Assembly: GCA_028290765.1 (NCBI GenBank)
Contig: JAQGJF010001091.1
Span: forward strand, 1 to 18,872
DNA from: Tardiphaga sp.
Lineage (GTDB): Bacteria; Pseudomonadota; Alphaproteobacteria; Rhizobiales; Xanthobacteraceae
Length of the DNA stretch: 18,872 nucleotides
Direction of reading: 5' to 3'
The position numbers and the translations under genes were made by a program. Shown in pieces: positions 14,206 through 18,872 of this stretch; positions within the stretch are counted from its first letter, which is position 1; every line of letters begins with the position of its first letter. The notes under the pieces were generated by a model. The model saw only the letters and a list, made by a program, of their open reading frames with translations. It was not told where the DNA came from and searched no databases.

Positions 14206-14484
14206 ATGAAGAAGGCAGCCCTTATCATCGCGACGATTGCCACATTGGGCGCAACTGCGATCACAGCTCCGGCAGAAGCTCGGGGCGGTCGAGGTTTCGG
14301 CGGTGCCGGAATCGGTCTCGGCATCGCAGCGGGTGCACTCGCGGCAGGAGCCGCCTATGGCGCCTACGGCCCAGGTTACGGATACGGCTATGGCCCGCGC
14401 TATTACGCCCCGCGCTATGCCTACGGAGACGGCTACTATTATCGCCGTGGGCCGCGCTATTACAATCGATACGGCTACTACTAA
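14206..14484 (+). CDS. Small exported Gly/Tyr-rich protein
   Basis: A 92-residue protein with a signal peptide (MKKAALIIATIATLGATAIT, probable cleavage after APAEA25). A glycine-rich hydrophobic stretch (GGAGIGLGIAAGALAAGAAY) follows, then a Tyr/Gly/Arg-rich tail with repeated units such as YGPGYGYGYGPRYYAPRYAYG. AAAGGA is seven bases before the ATG at 14206, and a terminator follows the stop, so it is a single-gene unit. Low-complexity surface or periplasmic proteins of this kind are frequent in Bradyrhizobium. The glycine-zipper-like segment could insert in a membrane. Function unknown. Confidence 0.8.
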   Translation: MKKAALIIATIATLGATAITAPAEARGGRGFGGAGIGLGIAAGALAAGAAYGAYGPGYGYGYGPRYYAPRYAYGDGYYYRRGPRYYNRYGYY

Positions 14485-14493
14485 GCCTCAGGA

Positions 14494-14519
14494 GCCCGGA
14501 GCAAATCTCCGGGCCTTTT
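14494..14519 (+). terminator. Rho-independent terminator of the Gly/Tyr-rich protein gene
   Basis: GCCCGGAG (14494-14501) and CTCCGGGC (14507-14514) pair perfectly around a CAAAT loop and are followed by CTTTTA, nine bases after the stop codon. Confidence 0.88.
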
Positions 14520-14543
14520 ACTGTGCCAGGAATTGGCGCCGAC

Positions 14544-14571
14544 GCGCCCCAGCCAAAAGTGGCTAGGGCGC
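14544..14571 (-). terminator. GC-rich hairpin after the His/Gly-rich protein gene
   Basis: Arms GCGCCCCAGCCA (14544-14555) and TGGCTAGGGCGC (14560-14571) form a 12-bp stem. The one non-Watson-Crick position is a G-U wobble in minus-strand RNA but a C-A mismatch in plus-strand RNA, so the structure suits the minus-strand transcript ending ten bases earlier. There is no T-run after it, so it may stabilise the 3' end and not act as a full intrinsic terminator. Confidence 0.45.
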
Positions 14572-14580
14572 CATGAGCGA

Positions 14581-14796
14581 TCAATCGCAGACGTAGACGC
14601 GCCGCGGTCCGAAGTCGGTCCAGACGGTACGCCAGCAGGAGTAGCCGGCACGAATGAACACGCCGCCGCCATGAAAGTGATGGCCGCCGTGGAAACCGCC
14701 ACCGAAGTGACCGCCACCGAAGCCATGAGCCGAAGCGGGGGCCGCGGCGGCGATTGAAACGACAGCGATGACAGCAAGAGCAAGTTTGCGAAACAT
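14581..14796 (-). CDS. Small exported His/Gly-rich protein
   Basis: A 71-residue protein with signal peptide (MFRKLALAVIAVVSIAAAAP, cleavage after ASA23). Residues 24-47 are a His/Gly/Phe repeat region of HFGGG and FHGGHH type units, which could bind metal ions. The C-terminus has a compact segment with two cysteines (YSCWRTVWTDFGPRRVYVCD) that may form a disulfide in the periplasm. GGAGG five bases upstream of the ATG at 14796 decides the start. It converges with the Gly/Tyr-rich gene, each having its own 3' hairpin. The family is common in Bradyrhizobium but I know of no defined role. Confidence 0.82.
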   Translation of the reverse strand: MFRKLALAVIAVVSIAAAAPASAHGFGGGHFGGGFHGGHHFHGGGVFIRAGYSCWRTVWTDFGPRRVYVCD

Positions 14797-15074
14797 GTTG
14801 ACCTCCGTTTGTGATGTGCGATTCACCGTTTGAATGATCAGACGATAGGATCGCAGCAACGCAAGGACTGTGCGGAGGGTCACATAGACCTTGCCAGGCC
14901 GATTTCATGCGAAGCGCATCGAAAGACGCGAACCGCGGATGGGTTTTCGCGGCCTGCTCTGACCGTCTGCGCGGAGACCTCGATGGTAGAGTGGGTGAAA
15001 CGGATTTGGCACAAATTGCGGAACGTGAGCGCCTCTTGATCGCCGCGGTGCCTGAAGGTTTCAGCGGGCTGCAG

Positions 15075-15260
15075 TTACTTGGCGTAGCCTTGAGAGCGAA
15101 GCCACGCCACGCGGCGATCTCCATTCATCCAGTCGTCCGCGTCGGCCTTGCTGGTCAGGCCGGTGATTTCGCGGGGCTCGACGCCCGGATAGTCCGCCTG
15201 GATTTTCCAGTCCTCGTCTGCGTTTCGGATAATCTTGAAGGTCACTTTTGCTTTTGCCAT
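15075..15260 (-). CDS. Conserved small hypothetical protein (61 residues)
   Basis: A soluble 61-residue protein, MAKAKVTFKIIRNADEDWKI and onward, with alternating basic/hydrophobic N-terminal strand, a motif VEPREITGLTSKADADDWM and an Arg-rich C-terminal helix (NGDRRVAWLRSQGYAK). Composition and codon use are those of a real, folded small protein, and I believe close relatives exist in Bradyrhizobium, without a known function. No ribosome site is visible before the ATG at 15260 on the minus strand, which is odd; translation could be leaderless or the start may differ. The 190 bases between it and the His/Gly-rich gene hold no other clear gene. Confidence 0.65.
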   Translation of the reverse strand: MAKAKVTFKIIRNADEDWKIQADYPGVEPREITGLTSKADADDWMNGDRRVAWLRSQGYAK

Positions 15261-15303
15261 GCCGCACTATGGAGGTAACGCGCCCAAAAGGAAACAACGA
15301 CCC

Positions 15304-15420
15304 TTAGCGCTTTGTCGGTTTTGCGGCCTCGACGCAGACGACGATGGCGTTCTTCAACAGGCGTTCTTGCCGCGCGACCTGCTGGAAGGCAGATAGAATC
15401 AGGGGACGATCAGCCGTCAA
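15304..15420 (-). other. Protein-like fragment, possible small gene or remnant
   Basis: The minus frame ending at TAA 15304-15306 reads SAFQQVARQERLLKNAIVVC followed by VEAAKPTKR, with high GC at third positions, unlike random sequence. The only start codon in the open stretch is TTG at 15420 and no good ribosome site precedes it. The frame stays open upstream to 15465. It may be the 3' end of a decayed gene or a 38-residue protein. No family recognised. Confidence 0.25.
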
Positions 15421-15479
15421 GATTCCGCAGGGTCGTCGGATGCAGAATCGTGCGCCGATCTCGGACTCTCGTCACGCAA

Positions 15480-15511
15480 AAGGCCCTGCCGAGGGGTGTC
15501 GACAGGGCCTT
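15480..15511 (-). terminator. Terminator-like hairpin of unassigned transcript
   Basis: AAGGCCCTG (15480-15488) pairs perfectly with CAGGGCCTT (15503-15511). On the minus strand the stem is followed by TTGCGTG after CCTT, giving a short TTTT run. No clear gene lies directly upstream on the minus strand, so a small RNA or a degraded gene between 15512 and about 15640 may be what it serves. Confidence 0.5.
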
Positions 15512-15913
15512 CGCGCCAGGAGCCCTGGAAGGCTCAACCGTCTCGTGAATTCCAGGTAAGCAGCGCGGCAGCGGATGCAAGGATGGGGGAGGTTGCGTTT
15601 GTAGCGGTTGAAAAGCCGAGCTGAAGCGCACATATGAAGGTCAGGTGCTCTGCTGGATTGTCTCGTTGCTGGATTGTCTCGTTCGAGCTTTATGTTTTCG
15701 CCTATTTGGCGGCGACCGTTTGATTCTCCGCGTCAGCCTCTGCAACTTGAATTCCAAAGCAGAGCGTAAATGCGTGAGCGATTTGTCTTCAACGCTAAAG
15801 CGCCGGAATACAGGACGCAATCGACGGCAAGGGCGCTCCGCGAAGGGTTTCTTAACGAGTGAGAAGACCGGAAATCCTGCCCCCTGTTCGTTCTTTGAGA
15901 ACAAACGGTGGTT
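15512..15913. other. Intergenic stretch without convincing gene
   Basis: This region has lower GC than its surroundings. Open frames on both strands are Arg/Ser/Cys-rich and lack ribosome sites. One minus frame of 53 codons (15633 to 15472) runs through the terminator-like hairpin and is therefore unlikely. The only clear structure is the 16-bp tandem duplication at 15651-15682. Confidence 0.5.
15651..15682. repeat. Perfect 16-bp tandem duplication
   Basis: TGCTGGATTGTCTCGT occurs at 15651-15666 and immediately again at 15667-15682. The unit is not a multiple of three, and no gene is recognised across it. Confidence 0.9.
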
Positions 15914-16051
15914 TCAGGTCACCGGCATCTTGTGAATTTCGGAGCCGTCTTCACCAAGCACACGCACGTCGCGCGCGGTACTGGTCCCGACCTCGATGGC
16001 GATTTGCCTGCAATGCCCTCGGCAACTTGCCGGGCCTGTGCTTCGAACACG
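15914..16051 (-). pseudogene. Possible 3' fragment of a small conserved protein gene
   Basis: The minus frame ending at TGA 15914-15916 reads a natural protein sequence: QIAIEVGTSTARDVRVLGED, then GSEIHKMPVT. It is open for 45 codons back to a stop at 16052-16054 but contains no ATG, GTG or TTG start in a sensible position. Its upstream part (CRGHCR) looks less natural. The fragment could be the C-terminus of a gene disrupted by a small indel; the adjacent divergent gene at 16054 also looks frameshifted. No family is recognised. Confidence 0.3.
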
Positions 16052-16053
16052 TC

Positions 16054-16216
16054 ATGAAAGCCTACGGGATGATCGTGAGCCTGACTTTGGCGCAGGACCA
16101 GGCGGTCCGTGAAAAAGTCTCGAATTTTCTTCAGGATTAAGCCCGAAACAGACGCGCAGAAGCTGACCATCGAAGGGCTCCGATACGCTCGCGGGGTCCG
16201 CATCGTCGATCTGTAA
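16054..16216 (+). pseudogene. Small conserved protein gene with a probable one-base insertion
   Basis: From ATG at 16054 the frame reads MKAYGMIVSLTLAQDQAVRE then KVSNFLQD and stops at TAA 16138-16140. If one T of the TT at 16137-16138 is removed, reading continues as KPETDAQKLTIEGLRYARGV then RIVDL to TAA 16214-16216. The joined 53-residue product is a coherent, helical, charged protein, and both halves have coding-like codon use. The extra T therefore looks like a frameshift mutation or a sequencing error. The ribosome site is not clear; an internal ATG at 16069 is another possible start. Function unknown; I believe similar short proteins occur in Bradyrhizobium. Confidence 0.5.
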
Positions 16217-16251
16217 ATTGGTGCCATCACGCAAATCCGGCTTGCTTTTAT

Positions 16252-16266
16252 GTTCCTGTTTTGTTC
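16252..16266 (+). promoter_or_regulatory. LexA (SOS) box over a probable promoter
   Basis: GTTCCTGTTTTGTTC fits GTTC-N7-GTTC, the LexA operator of alphaproteobacteria. It lies 28 bases before the ATG at 16295. A possible -35 TTGCTT (16242-16247) and -10 TCTAAA (16265-16270), separated by 17 bases, straddle it, so bound LexA would block this promoter. This predicts that the following small genes are induced by DNA damage. Confidence 0.6.
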
Positions 16267-16294
16267 TAAATGGTGCCTCCATCGGAGGTGACCC

Positions 16295-16432
16295 ATGAAC
16301 GCAGACAAACAACGCGAACTGATCCGGCTTTGGAATCGCATGCGCGAGGTCAAAGGCCCGCTGGCCGAGGAAATCCGCATCCAGATCCTGGAGGCCTTTG
16401 CGGAGCAGGACCGTGCCAAACGGGCGGCCTGA
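16295..16432 (+). CDS. Small helical protein (45 residues), probably SOS-regulated
   Basis: The 45-residue product begins MNADKQRELIRLWNRMREVK and continues with GPLAEEIRIQILEAFAEQDR and AKRAA. It is highly charged and predicted as two alpha helices broken at the Gly-Pro. It has no signal peptide or membrane segment, so it should be cytosolic. The strong ribosome site GGAGGTG (16284-16290) is well spaced before the ATG. A LexA-type operator lies over its promoter. Its last 20 bases overlap the next gene. I do not recognise a family. The context suggests a small effector or regulator made during the SOS response, but this is inference. Confidence 0.65.
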   Translation: MNADKQRELIRLWNRMREVKGPLAEEIRIQILEAFAEQDRAKRAA

Positions 16433-16640
16433 TTATATCCGGGCCGAAATCGAACGGATGCGGTATCAAGCGAACCGCCAGAAGAACGAGATCAGGCAGC
16501 TCAAAAAGGCCCGCATCAACACGCTTCCGGCGGAAGCGCTGCTGGCGCGGATGATGGTCACGATCGACAGCCTGTGTGCCCAGCGCGACAGGCTGCGGGA
16601 CGAGCAGGGCATCACCTACGCCAAACGCGGCGTCGGATGA
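16413..16640 (+). CDS. Small coiled-coil hypothetical protein (75 residues)
   Basis: Read from GTG at 16413 with GGAG seven bases upstream (16402-16405), the product is 75 residues and overlaps the preceding gene by 20 bases, a sign of coupled expression. Residues about 8-31 (YIRAEIERMRYQANRQKNEI) and 40-65 (ALLARMMVTIDSLCAQRDRL) form two charged helices with heptad character, fitting a short coiled-coil or helical hairpin. A TTG at 16398 would add five residues. No family is recognised, though coiled-coil proteins of this size are annotated as hypothetical in related bacteria. It would share the putative SOS promoter at 16252. Confidence 0.62.
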   Translation: MPNGRPDYIRAEIERMRYQANRQKNEIRQLKKARINTLPAEALLARMMVTIDSLCAQRDRLRDEQGITYAKRGVG

Positions 16641-16679
16641 TCGCTTGAGATTATGGCGGGCGGGCGTTATCTGCCCGGC

Positions 16680-17327
16680 ATGAAAAGGCTGGCGATATTC
16701 GACCTCGACGGCACGCTGCTCGACAGCTTTCCGTGGTTCCTGCGCGTGGTGAACAGCGTCGCGCAGCGGCACGGGTTTCGGTCGGTCGATGCCCATGACA
16801 TCGAGATGCTGCGTGGTCGCGACAGCCGGCAGATTCTCGATTTTCTCGGCGTGCCGAAATGGAAACTGCCTTTCATCGGCCGCGACATGCGCCGCATCAA
16901 GTCGGAGGCGATGGCCGATATCGCGCTGTTCGACGGCGTCGATGCCATGCTGGCCGCGCTTGGCACCGGCGGCATCGTGCTGGCCGTGGTCAGTTCGGAC
17001 TCGGAGAACAACGCGCGAGCGGCGCTCGGCAATTGCGCGCGCCACATTTCGTATTTCGAATGCGGCGCGTCGCTGTTTGGCAAGGCCGCGAACTACAAAA
17101 GGGTTCTGCTTCGTGCCGGCGTTCCGGCGGATCAGGCGATCGCCATCGGCGATGAAGTGCGTGACGGCGAAGCCGCCCGAAAGGCCGGGATCGCCTTCGG
17201 GGCGGTGAGCTGGGGCTTTGCCAGCATCGAAGCCCTGCAAAAACTCGATCCCGATTTCGTTTTTGCACGGATCGACGAAATACCCTGGAAACTCAGCCGC
17301 GTCGGGAAACCCGCGGCCTCCGATTAG
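16680..17327 (+). CDS. HAD-superfamily hydrolase (phosphoglycolate phosphatase-like)
   Basis: A 215-residue phosphatase-type HAD protein. Motif I is FDLDGTLLDS (7-16), with nucleophile D8 and acid D10. Motif II is in VVSSDSENN (103-111), and a lysine at K135 or K140 serves as motif III. Motif IV is IGDEVRDGEAA (156-166) with D158 and D162. Between motif I and II lies a helical C1 cap of about 70 residues, as in Gph/PGMB enzymes that act on small phosphorylated metabolites. ATG at 16680 places the nucleophile close to the N-terminus as usual; an ATG at 16653 would add nine residues, and neither has a strong ribosome site. It lies 39 bases after the coiled-coil gene, so it could be read from the same promoter. 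Substrate unknown. Confidence 0.88.
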   Translation: MKRLAIFDLDGTLLDSFPWFLRVVNSVAQRHGFRSVDAHDIEMLRGRDSRQILDFLGVPKWKLPFIGRDMRRIKSEAMADIALFDGVDAMLAALGTGGIVLAVVSSDSENNARAALGNCARHISYFECGASLFGKAANYKRVLLRAGVPADQAIAIGDEVRDGEAARKAGIAFGAVSWGFASIEALQKLDPDFVFARIDEIPWKLSRVGKPAASD

Positions 17328-17426
17328 AGCGTTTTCAAGCGAAGTGGATACCGGTTCGCGTGAAGAAAACGCGTCAAAAAACGAATCTAGAGCTTCGGTC
17401 TGATTCAATCAGAACCGAAGCTCTAG
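17326..17426. repeat. Two-hairpin repeat element common in Bradyrhizobium-type genomes
   Basis: The first part has arms GCGTTTTC (17330-17337) and GAAAACGC with an inner GCGAA/TTCGC pair and the middle GTGGATACCGGTTCGCGTGA. The second part is a long palindrome from CTAGAGCTTCGGT to ACCGAAGCTCTAG (ending at 17426) with one base missing in the left arm relative to the right. I recognise this composite as a high-copy intergenic element of Bradyrhizobium and relatives. It abuts the HAD gene: the last two bases of its TAG stop belong to the element. It may act as a transcript 3' end. Confidence 0.72.
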
Positions 17427-17502
17427 CGTGATCCGCCGCACAGTCTTGGTGCGACAAGGCCCGTACCTTTCTCCGCGTTATTTCAACCCGGAGAATTTCA
17501 AC

Positions 17503-17592
17503 ATGGGCTTCATCCTGTTCGCGGCCAGCCTGCCGGCCATTGTCTGCGTCGGGGCCTCGGCCTTTCTGGCTTACAAGGATCGCTCGCAATAG
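17503..17592 (+). CDS. Tiny membrane protein (29 residues), possibly truncated by an in-frame TAG
   Basis: The frame encodes MGFILFAASLPAIVCVGASA then FLAYKDRSQ, one transmembrane helix with a charged end, preceded by GGAG nine bases upstream. It stops at TAG 17590-17592, and the next codon in the same frame is ATG, starting a second hydrophobic stretch (see 17593). A continuous two-helix protein of about 60 residues with Trp in place of the stop (TGG to TAG) would fit a familiar small-protein pattern with an aromatic start to helix two. The gene may thus be interrupted. Function unknown. Confidence 0.45.
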   Translation: MGFILFAASLPAIVCVGASAFLAYKDRSQ

Positions 17593-17685
17593 ATGTGGTT
17601 CGCCGTGCTGTCGGTTCTGGCGGAATACGGCGGGGTGTCGATGCTGAGCACGGTTCAGGCCTGGCGGATCGTGGCGCATCTTTGA
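17593..17685 (+). pseudogene. Downstream half of the tiny membrane protein gene, or separate 30-residue peptide
   Basis: Starting directly after the TAG of the previous frame, without its own ribosome site, this stretch reads MWFAVLSVLAEYGGVSMLST then VQAWRIVAHL to TGA 17683-17685. It is hydrophobic and in frame with the previous 29 codons. It is best explained as the second helix of one gene cut by an amber codon; reinitiation or readthrough are other options. Confidence 0.35.
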
Positions 17686-17723
17686 ACGCCGCAGCCAAGA
17701 TGCGTTGTCAAAGGCTGGTGTTC

Positions 17724-17816
17724 TTAATCGGATTGATGCGTCGTAGGCCAATGAGTGGCGACGGCGATAAATCCGGCAAACGCCAAAACGTTGATGAGGG
17801 CTTCTATCCACAGCAT
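17724..17816 (-). CDS. Tiny membrane protein (30 residues)
   Basis: Minus-strand frame from ATG 17816 encoding MLWIEALINVLAFAGFIAVA then THWPTTHQSD. It is one transmembrane helix with an acidic/aromatic N-terminal edge and a polar C-terminus, a pattern I associate with many short Bradyrhizobium proteins. No clear ribosome site precedes it. It lies 99 bases downstream of the 38-residue gene on the same strand and may belong to the same transcript. Function unknown. Confidence 0.45.
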   Translation of the reverse strand: MLWIEALINVLAFAGFIAVATHWPTTHQSD

Positions 17817-17915
17817 GGGGCCGTTAATGCCCAGGCAGCTGTTTTGTTCCCGGATGGACAGAGGAGACGTCTGGCGCAGGAACAGATTCGAGATACAGGC
17901 AGAGGTCTGATAGCG

Positions 17916-18032
17916 CTAGCCGGGCCCGACAACGAGCCTGATGACCATGAAAATGCCTACGGCGGTGACAGCAGTGAGCGCGCAGGACATTCCGACCCGT
18001 ACAGCGATCTGAATGAAGTTGAGGTCCTTCAT
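17916..18032 (-). CDS. Tiny membrane protein (38 residues) coupled to the zinc-ribbon gene
   Basis: The ATG at 18032 overlaps the stop of the upstream zinc-ribbon gene in ATGA (18029-18032), the usual mark of translational coupling. The product MKDLNFIQIAVRVGMSCALT then AVTAVGIFMVIRLVVGPG has a short polar N-terminus and one long transmembrane helix. No separate ribosome site is visible, in keeping with coupling. No family recognised. A small inner-membrane peptide is the best description. Confidence 0.5.
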   Translation of the reverse strand: MKDLNFIQIAVRVGMSCALTAVTAVGIFMVIRLVVGPG

Positions 18033-18265
18033 GCCGGTGGCCAGACATTGTTCGTCAAGCGCCTGACGCTGACGGATCTGAAAGGATCCGGCACGAGCTT
18101 TGTTTCGACAAAGAGGCACCTTGGGCATTCGAAGGTGCGGTTTTCAGAACGATCCGGCCGGGGAGCTTGGCTCTTGAGGCTCATTTTTATTCGGCATCTG
18201 CTGCAGCGCGGACACTCGATTGACGCAAGAGATGACATGTCACTCACCTGATCTGGCGGGAGCAT
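18029..18265 (-). CDS. Small zinc-ribbon protein (78 residues)
   Basis: A small soluble protein with two CPRC knuckles, SIECPRCSRCRIKMSLK and RTFECPRCLFVETKLVPDPF. They are spaced about 28 residues apart and make a typical zinc ribbon, with a further Cys just after the first knuckle. Such proteins bind zinc and often touch nucleic acid or partner proteins; I recall similar uncharacterised ones in Bradyrhizobium. ATG at 18265 has GGGGAG four bases upstream; an ATG at 18238 with AGGTGA five bases upstream would give 69 residues and is almost as good. The stop overlaps the next gene's start. The C-terminal tail (RSVSVRRLTNNVWPPA) after the ribbon seems unrelated to the fold. Confidence 0.7.
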   Translation of the reverse strand: MLPPDQVSDMSSLASIECPRCSRCRIKMSLKSQAPRPDRSENRTFECPRCLFVETKLVPDPFRSVSVRRLTNNVWPPA

Positions 18266-18426
18266 CGCGCTCCCCTTAAACGGTGTTGTTGAGATCGGCG
18301 GCGATGAAAATTATCGCGGAGTCGAATGGTCGTCTGTCCGATTTCCGACTCTTGCCGGACGGAATATTATTTTGGAATTCCGGAACTCTATTTTGATTTG
18401 AAAGTTTGCAGGCGGAAGTTTCGTCG

Positions 18427-18453
18427 GAGACTTCATCTGGCGAGACTTCATCT
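18427..18453. repeat. 12-bp direct repeat with 15-bp period
   Basis: GAGACTTCATCT is found at 18427-18438 and 18442-18453, separated by GGC. It directly abuts the hairpin at 18454. Confidence 0.85.
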
Positions 18454-18494
18454 AGAATGCCCGCCGCATCTCACTCCCGGGCGGCGGGTATTCT
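18454..18494 (+). other. 14-bp stem-loop
   Basis: AGAATGCCCGCCGC (18454-18467) pairs with GCGGCGGGTATTCT (18481-18494) around a 13-base loop. The single non-Watson-Crick pair is a G-U wobble in plus-strand RNA. No T-run follows on either strand, so it is not a standard terminator; it may be part of a small RNA or a repeat. Confidence 0.5.
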
Positions 18495-18686
18495 GGTTAC
18501 AGGGACGGAGCCAAGGGCAGCGCGCCCGAAACCAGAATCCAAGGTCGAAGTTCTGGAGCGGCGCGGTTGCAAAGCGGATTGACGACACGGGTCGTCTTTA
18601 GGCGCGCGGTATTCCTGCGGCATATCGGAGCAGGGCCCGCGCGCTTTTTGTCATCGACGATACGTCCATCCATTTGCGCAAAAGAA

Positions 18687-18730
18687 AACCCCGCCGAGGG
18701 GGAGCGCTGGGGGACGCTAACGGCGGGGTT
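18687..18730 (-). terminator. Rho-independent terminator, minus strand
   Basis: AACCCCGCCG (18687-18696) and CGGCGGGGTT (18721-18730) form a perfect 10-bp stem. On the minus strand it is followed by TTCTTTTGCG directly after the TT of the stem. It must serve a transcript entering from 18731 or further right; no protein gene for it is visible inside the window. Confidence 0.7.
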
Positions 18731-18835
18731 CACTTGGAGCCTCATGAAGAAGGCTGAAAACAGTTTTTCATTTGCGCCGATCACTTGCCAATCACAGACC
18801 GGCGAGCGGCCAAAATGCCGCACCACAAGCGAAAA

Positions 18836-18857
18836 CCCCGCCTGGGGGGAAGCGGGG
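18836..18857. terminator. Possibly bidirectional terminator hairpin at the right edge
   Basis: CCCCGC (18836-18841) pairs with GCGGGG (18852-18857). On the plus strand CTTTCTTT follows; on the minus strand TTTTCGC follows. It may end a gene lying beyond the window. Confidence 0.5.
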
Positions 18858-18872
18858 CTTTCTTTGGAATGA

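Larger units (their letters stand above)
18266..18872. other. Right-edge stretch without convincing gene
   Basis: Over 600 bases hold only shadows of open frames, Arg/Pro-rich and without ribosome sites. Structures seen are a 12-bp direct repeat at 18427-18453, a 14-bp hairpin at 18454-18494, and two terminator-like hairpins at 18687-18730 and 18836-18857. The upstream region of the zinc-ribbon gene is at its left end. Confidence 0.5.

Noticed and set aside
14907..15074. Plus-strand frame reading LAQIAERERLLIAAVPEGFS
   Set aside because: It looks partly coding, but has no start with a ribosome site and continues antisense through the 61-residue gene.
15472..15633. 53-codon minus-strand frame
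   Set aside because: No ribosome site, and its 3' third runs through a terminator-like hairpin.
16350..17408. Minus-strand open frame of 352 codons
   Set aside because: Antisense to the HAD phosphatase and the coiled-coil gene and starts inside a genomic repeat.
1..18872. CRISPR arrays, transposases, phage genes or toxin-antitoxin pairs
   Set aside because: No regularly spaced repeats, DDE or recombinase motifs, or recognisable toxin or antitoxin proteins were seen on either strand.

Overview
The window looks like chromosomal DNA of an alphaproteobacterium of the Bradyrhizobium / Nitrobacteraceae group. The evidence is high GC, the protein style, two palindromic repeat elements that I recognise as abundant in Bradyrhizobium-like genomes (7830-7878 and 17326-17426), and a GTTC-N7-GTTC LexA box at 16252. 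No database search was possible. All assignments rest on reading translations, motifs and spacing.

Layout. 1-257 (minus) is the start of a membrane protein resembling PrsW-type proteases. 540-614 is tRNA-Glu(UUC). 779-1390 encodes an exported outer-membrane-type protein. The core is 1413-10200: a minus-strand GntR/FCD regulator faces a long plus-strand catabolic and transport cluster. That cluster holds a PdxA-like dehydrogenase, two 3-hydroxyisobutyrate-dehydrogenase-like enzymes, two paralogous periplasmic binding proteins, a LigI-type amidohydrolase, two polar-amino-acid-type ABC permeases, their ATPase, and a possible 49-residue two-helix membrane peptide. An imperfect palindrome at 2178-2193 between regulator and cluster is a likely operator. 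The gap before the first hydroxyacid dehydrogenase carries interleaved inverted repeats. The set suggests import and oxidation of a small polar hydroxy acid or lactone-like compound. The substrate cannot be named, and no kinase or aldolase is present here.

10462-12135 is a soluble chemoreceptor with three tandem PAS domains. Minus-strand genes follow: a glutathione S-transferase, a 26-residue membrane peptide with its own leader hairpin and terminator, and glyoxalase I. 13.9-15.3 kb holds small exported Gly/Tyr- or His-rich proteins and a small cytosolic protein.

15.3-18.9 kb is sparse and full of very small genes, several apparently broken. Two seem frameshifted (13906, 16054) and one has an in-frame TAG (17503). 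The SOS-type box at 16252 sits over the probable promoter of two small overlapping genes and a HAD phosphatase. A minus-strand set near 18 kb encodes a zinc-ribbon protein and two tiny membrane peptides. The right edge has two GC-rich terminator-like hairpins but no convincing gene.

The best candidates for something new are the structured gap at 3310-3400, the putative SOS-controlled small genes at 16252-16640, the self-contained 26-residue gene at 12940-13169, and the unusual enzyme mix of the catabolic cluster.
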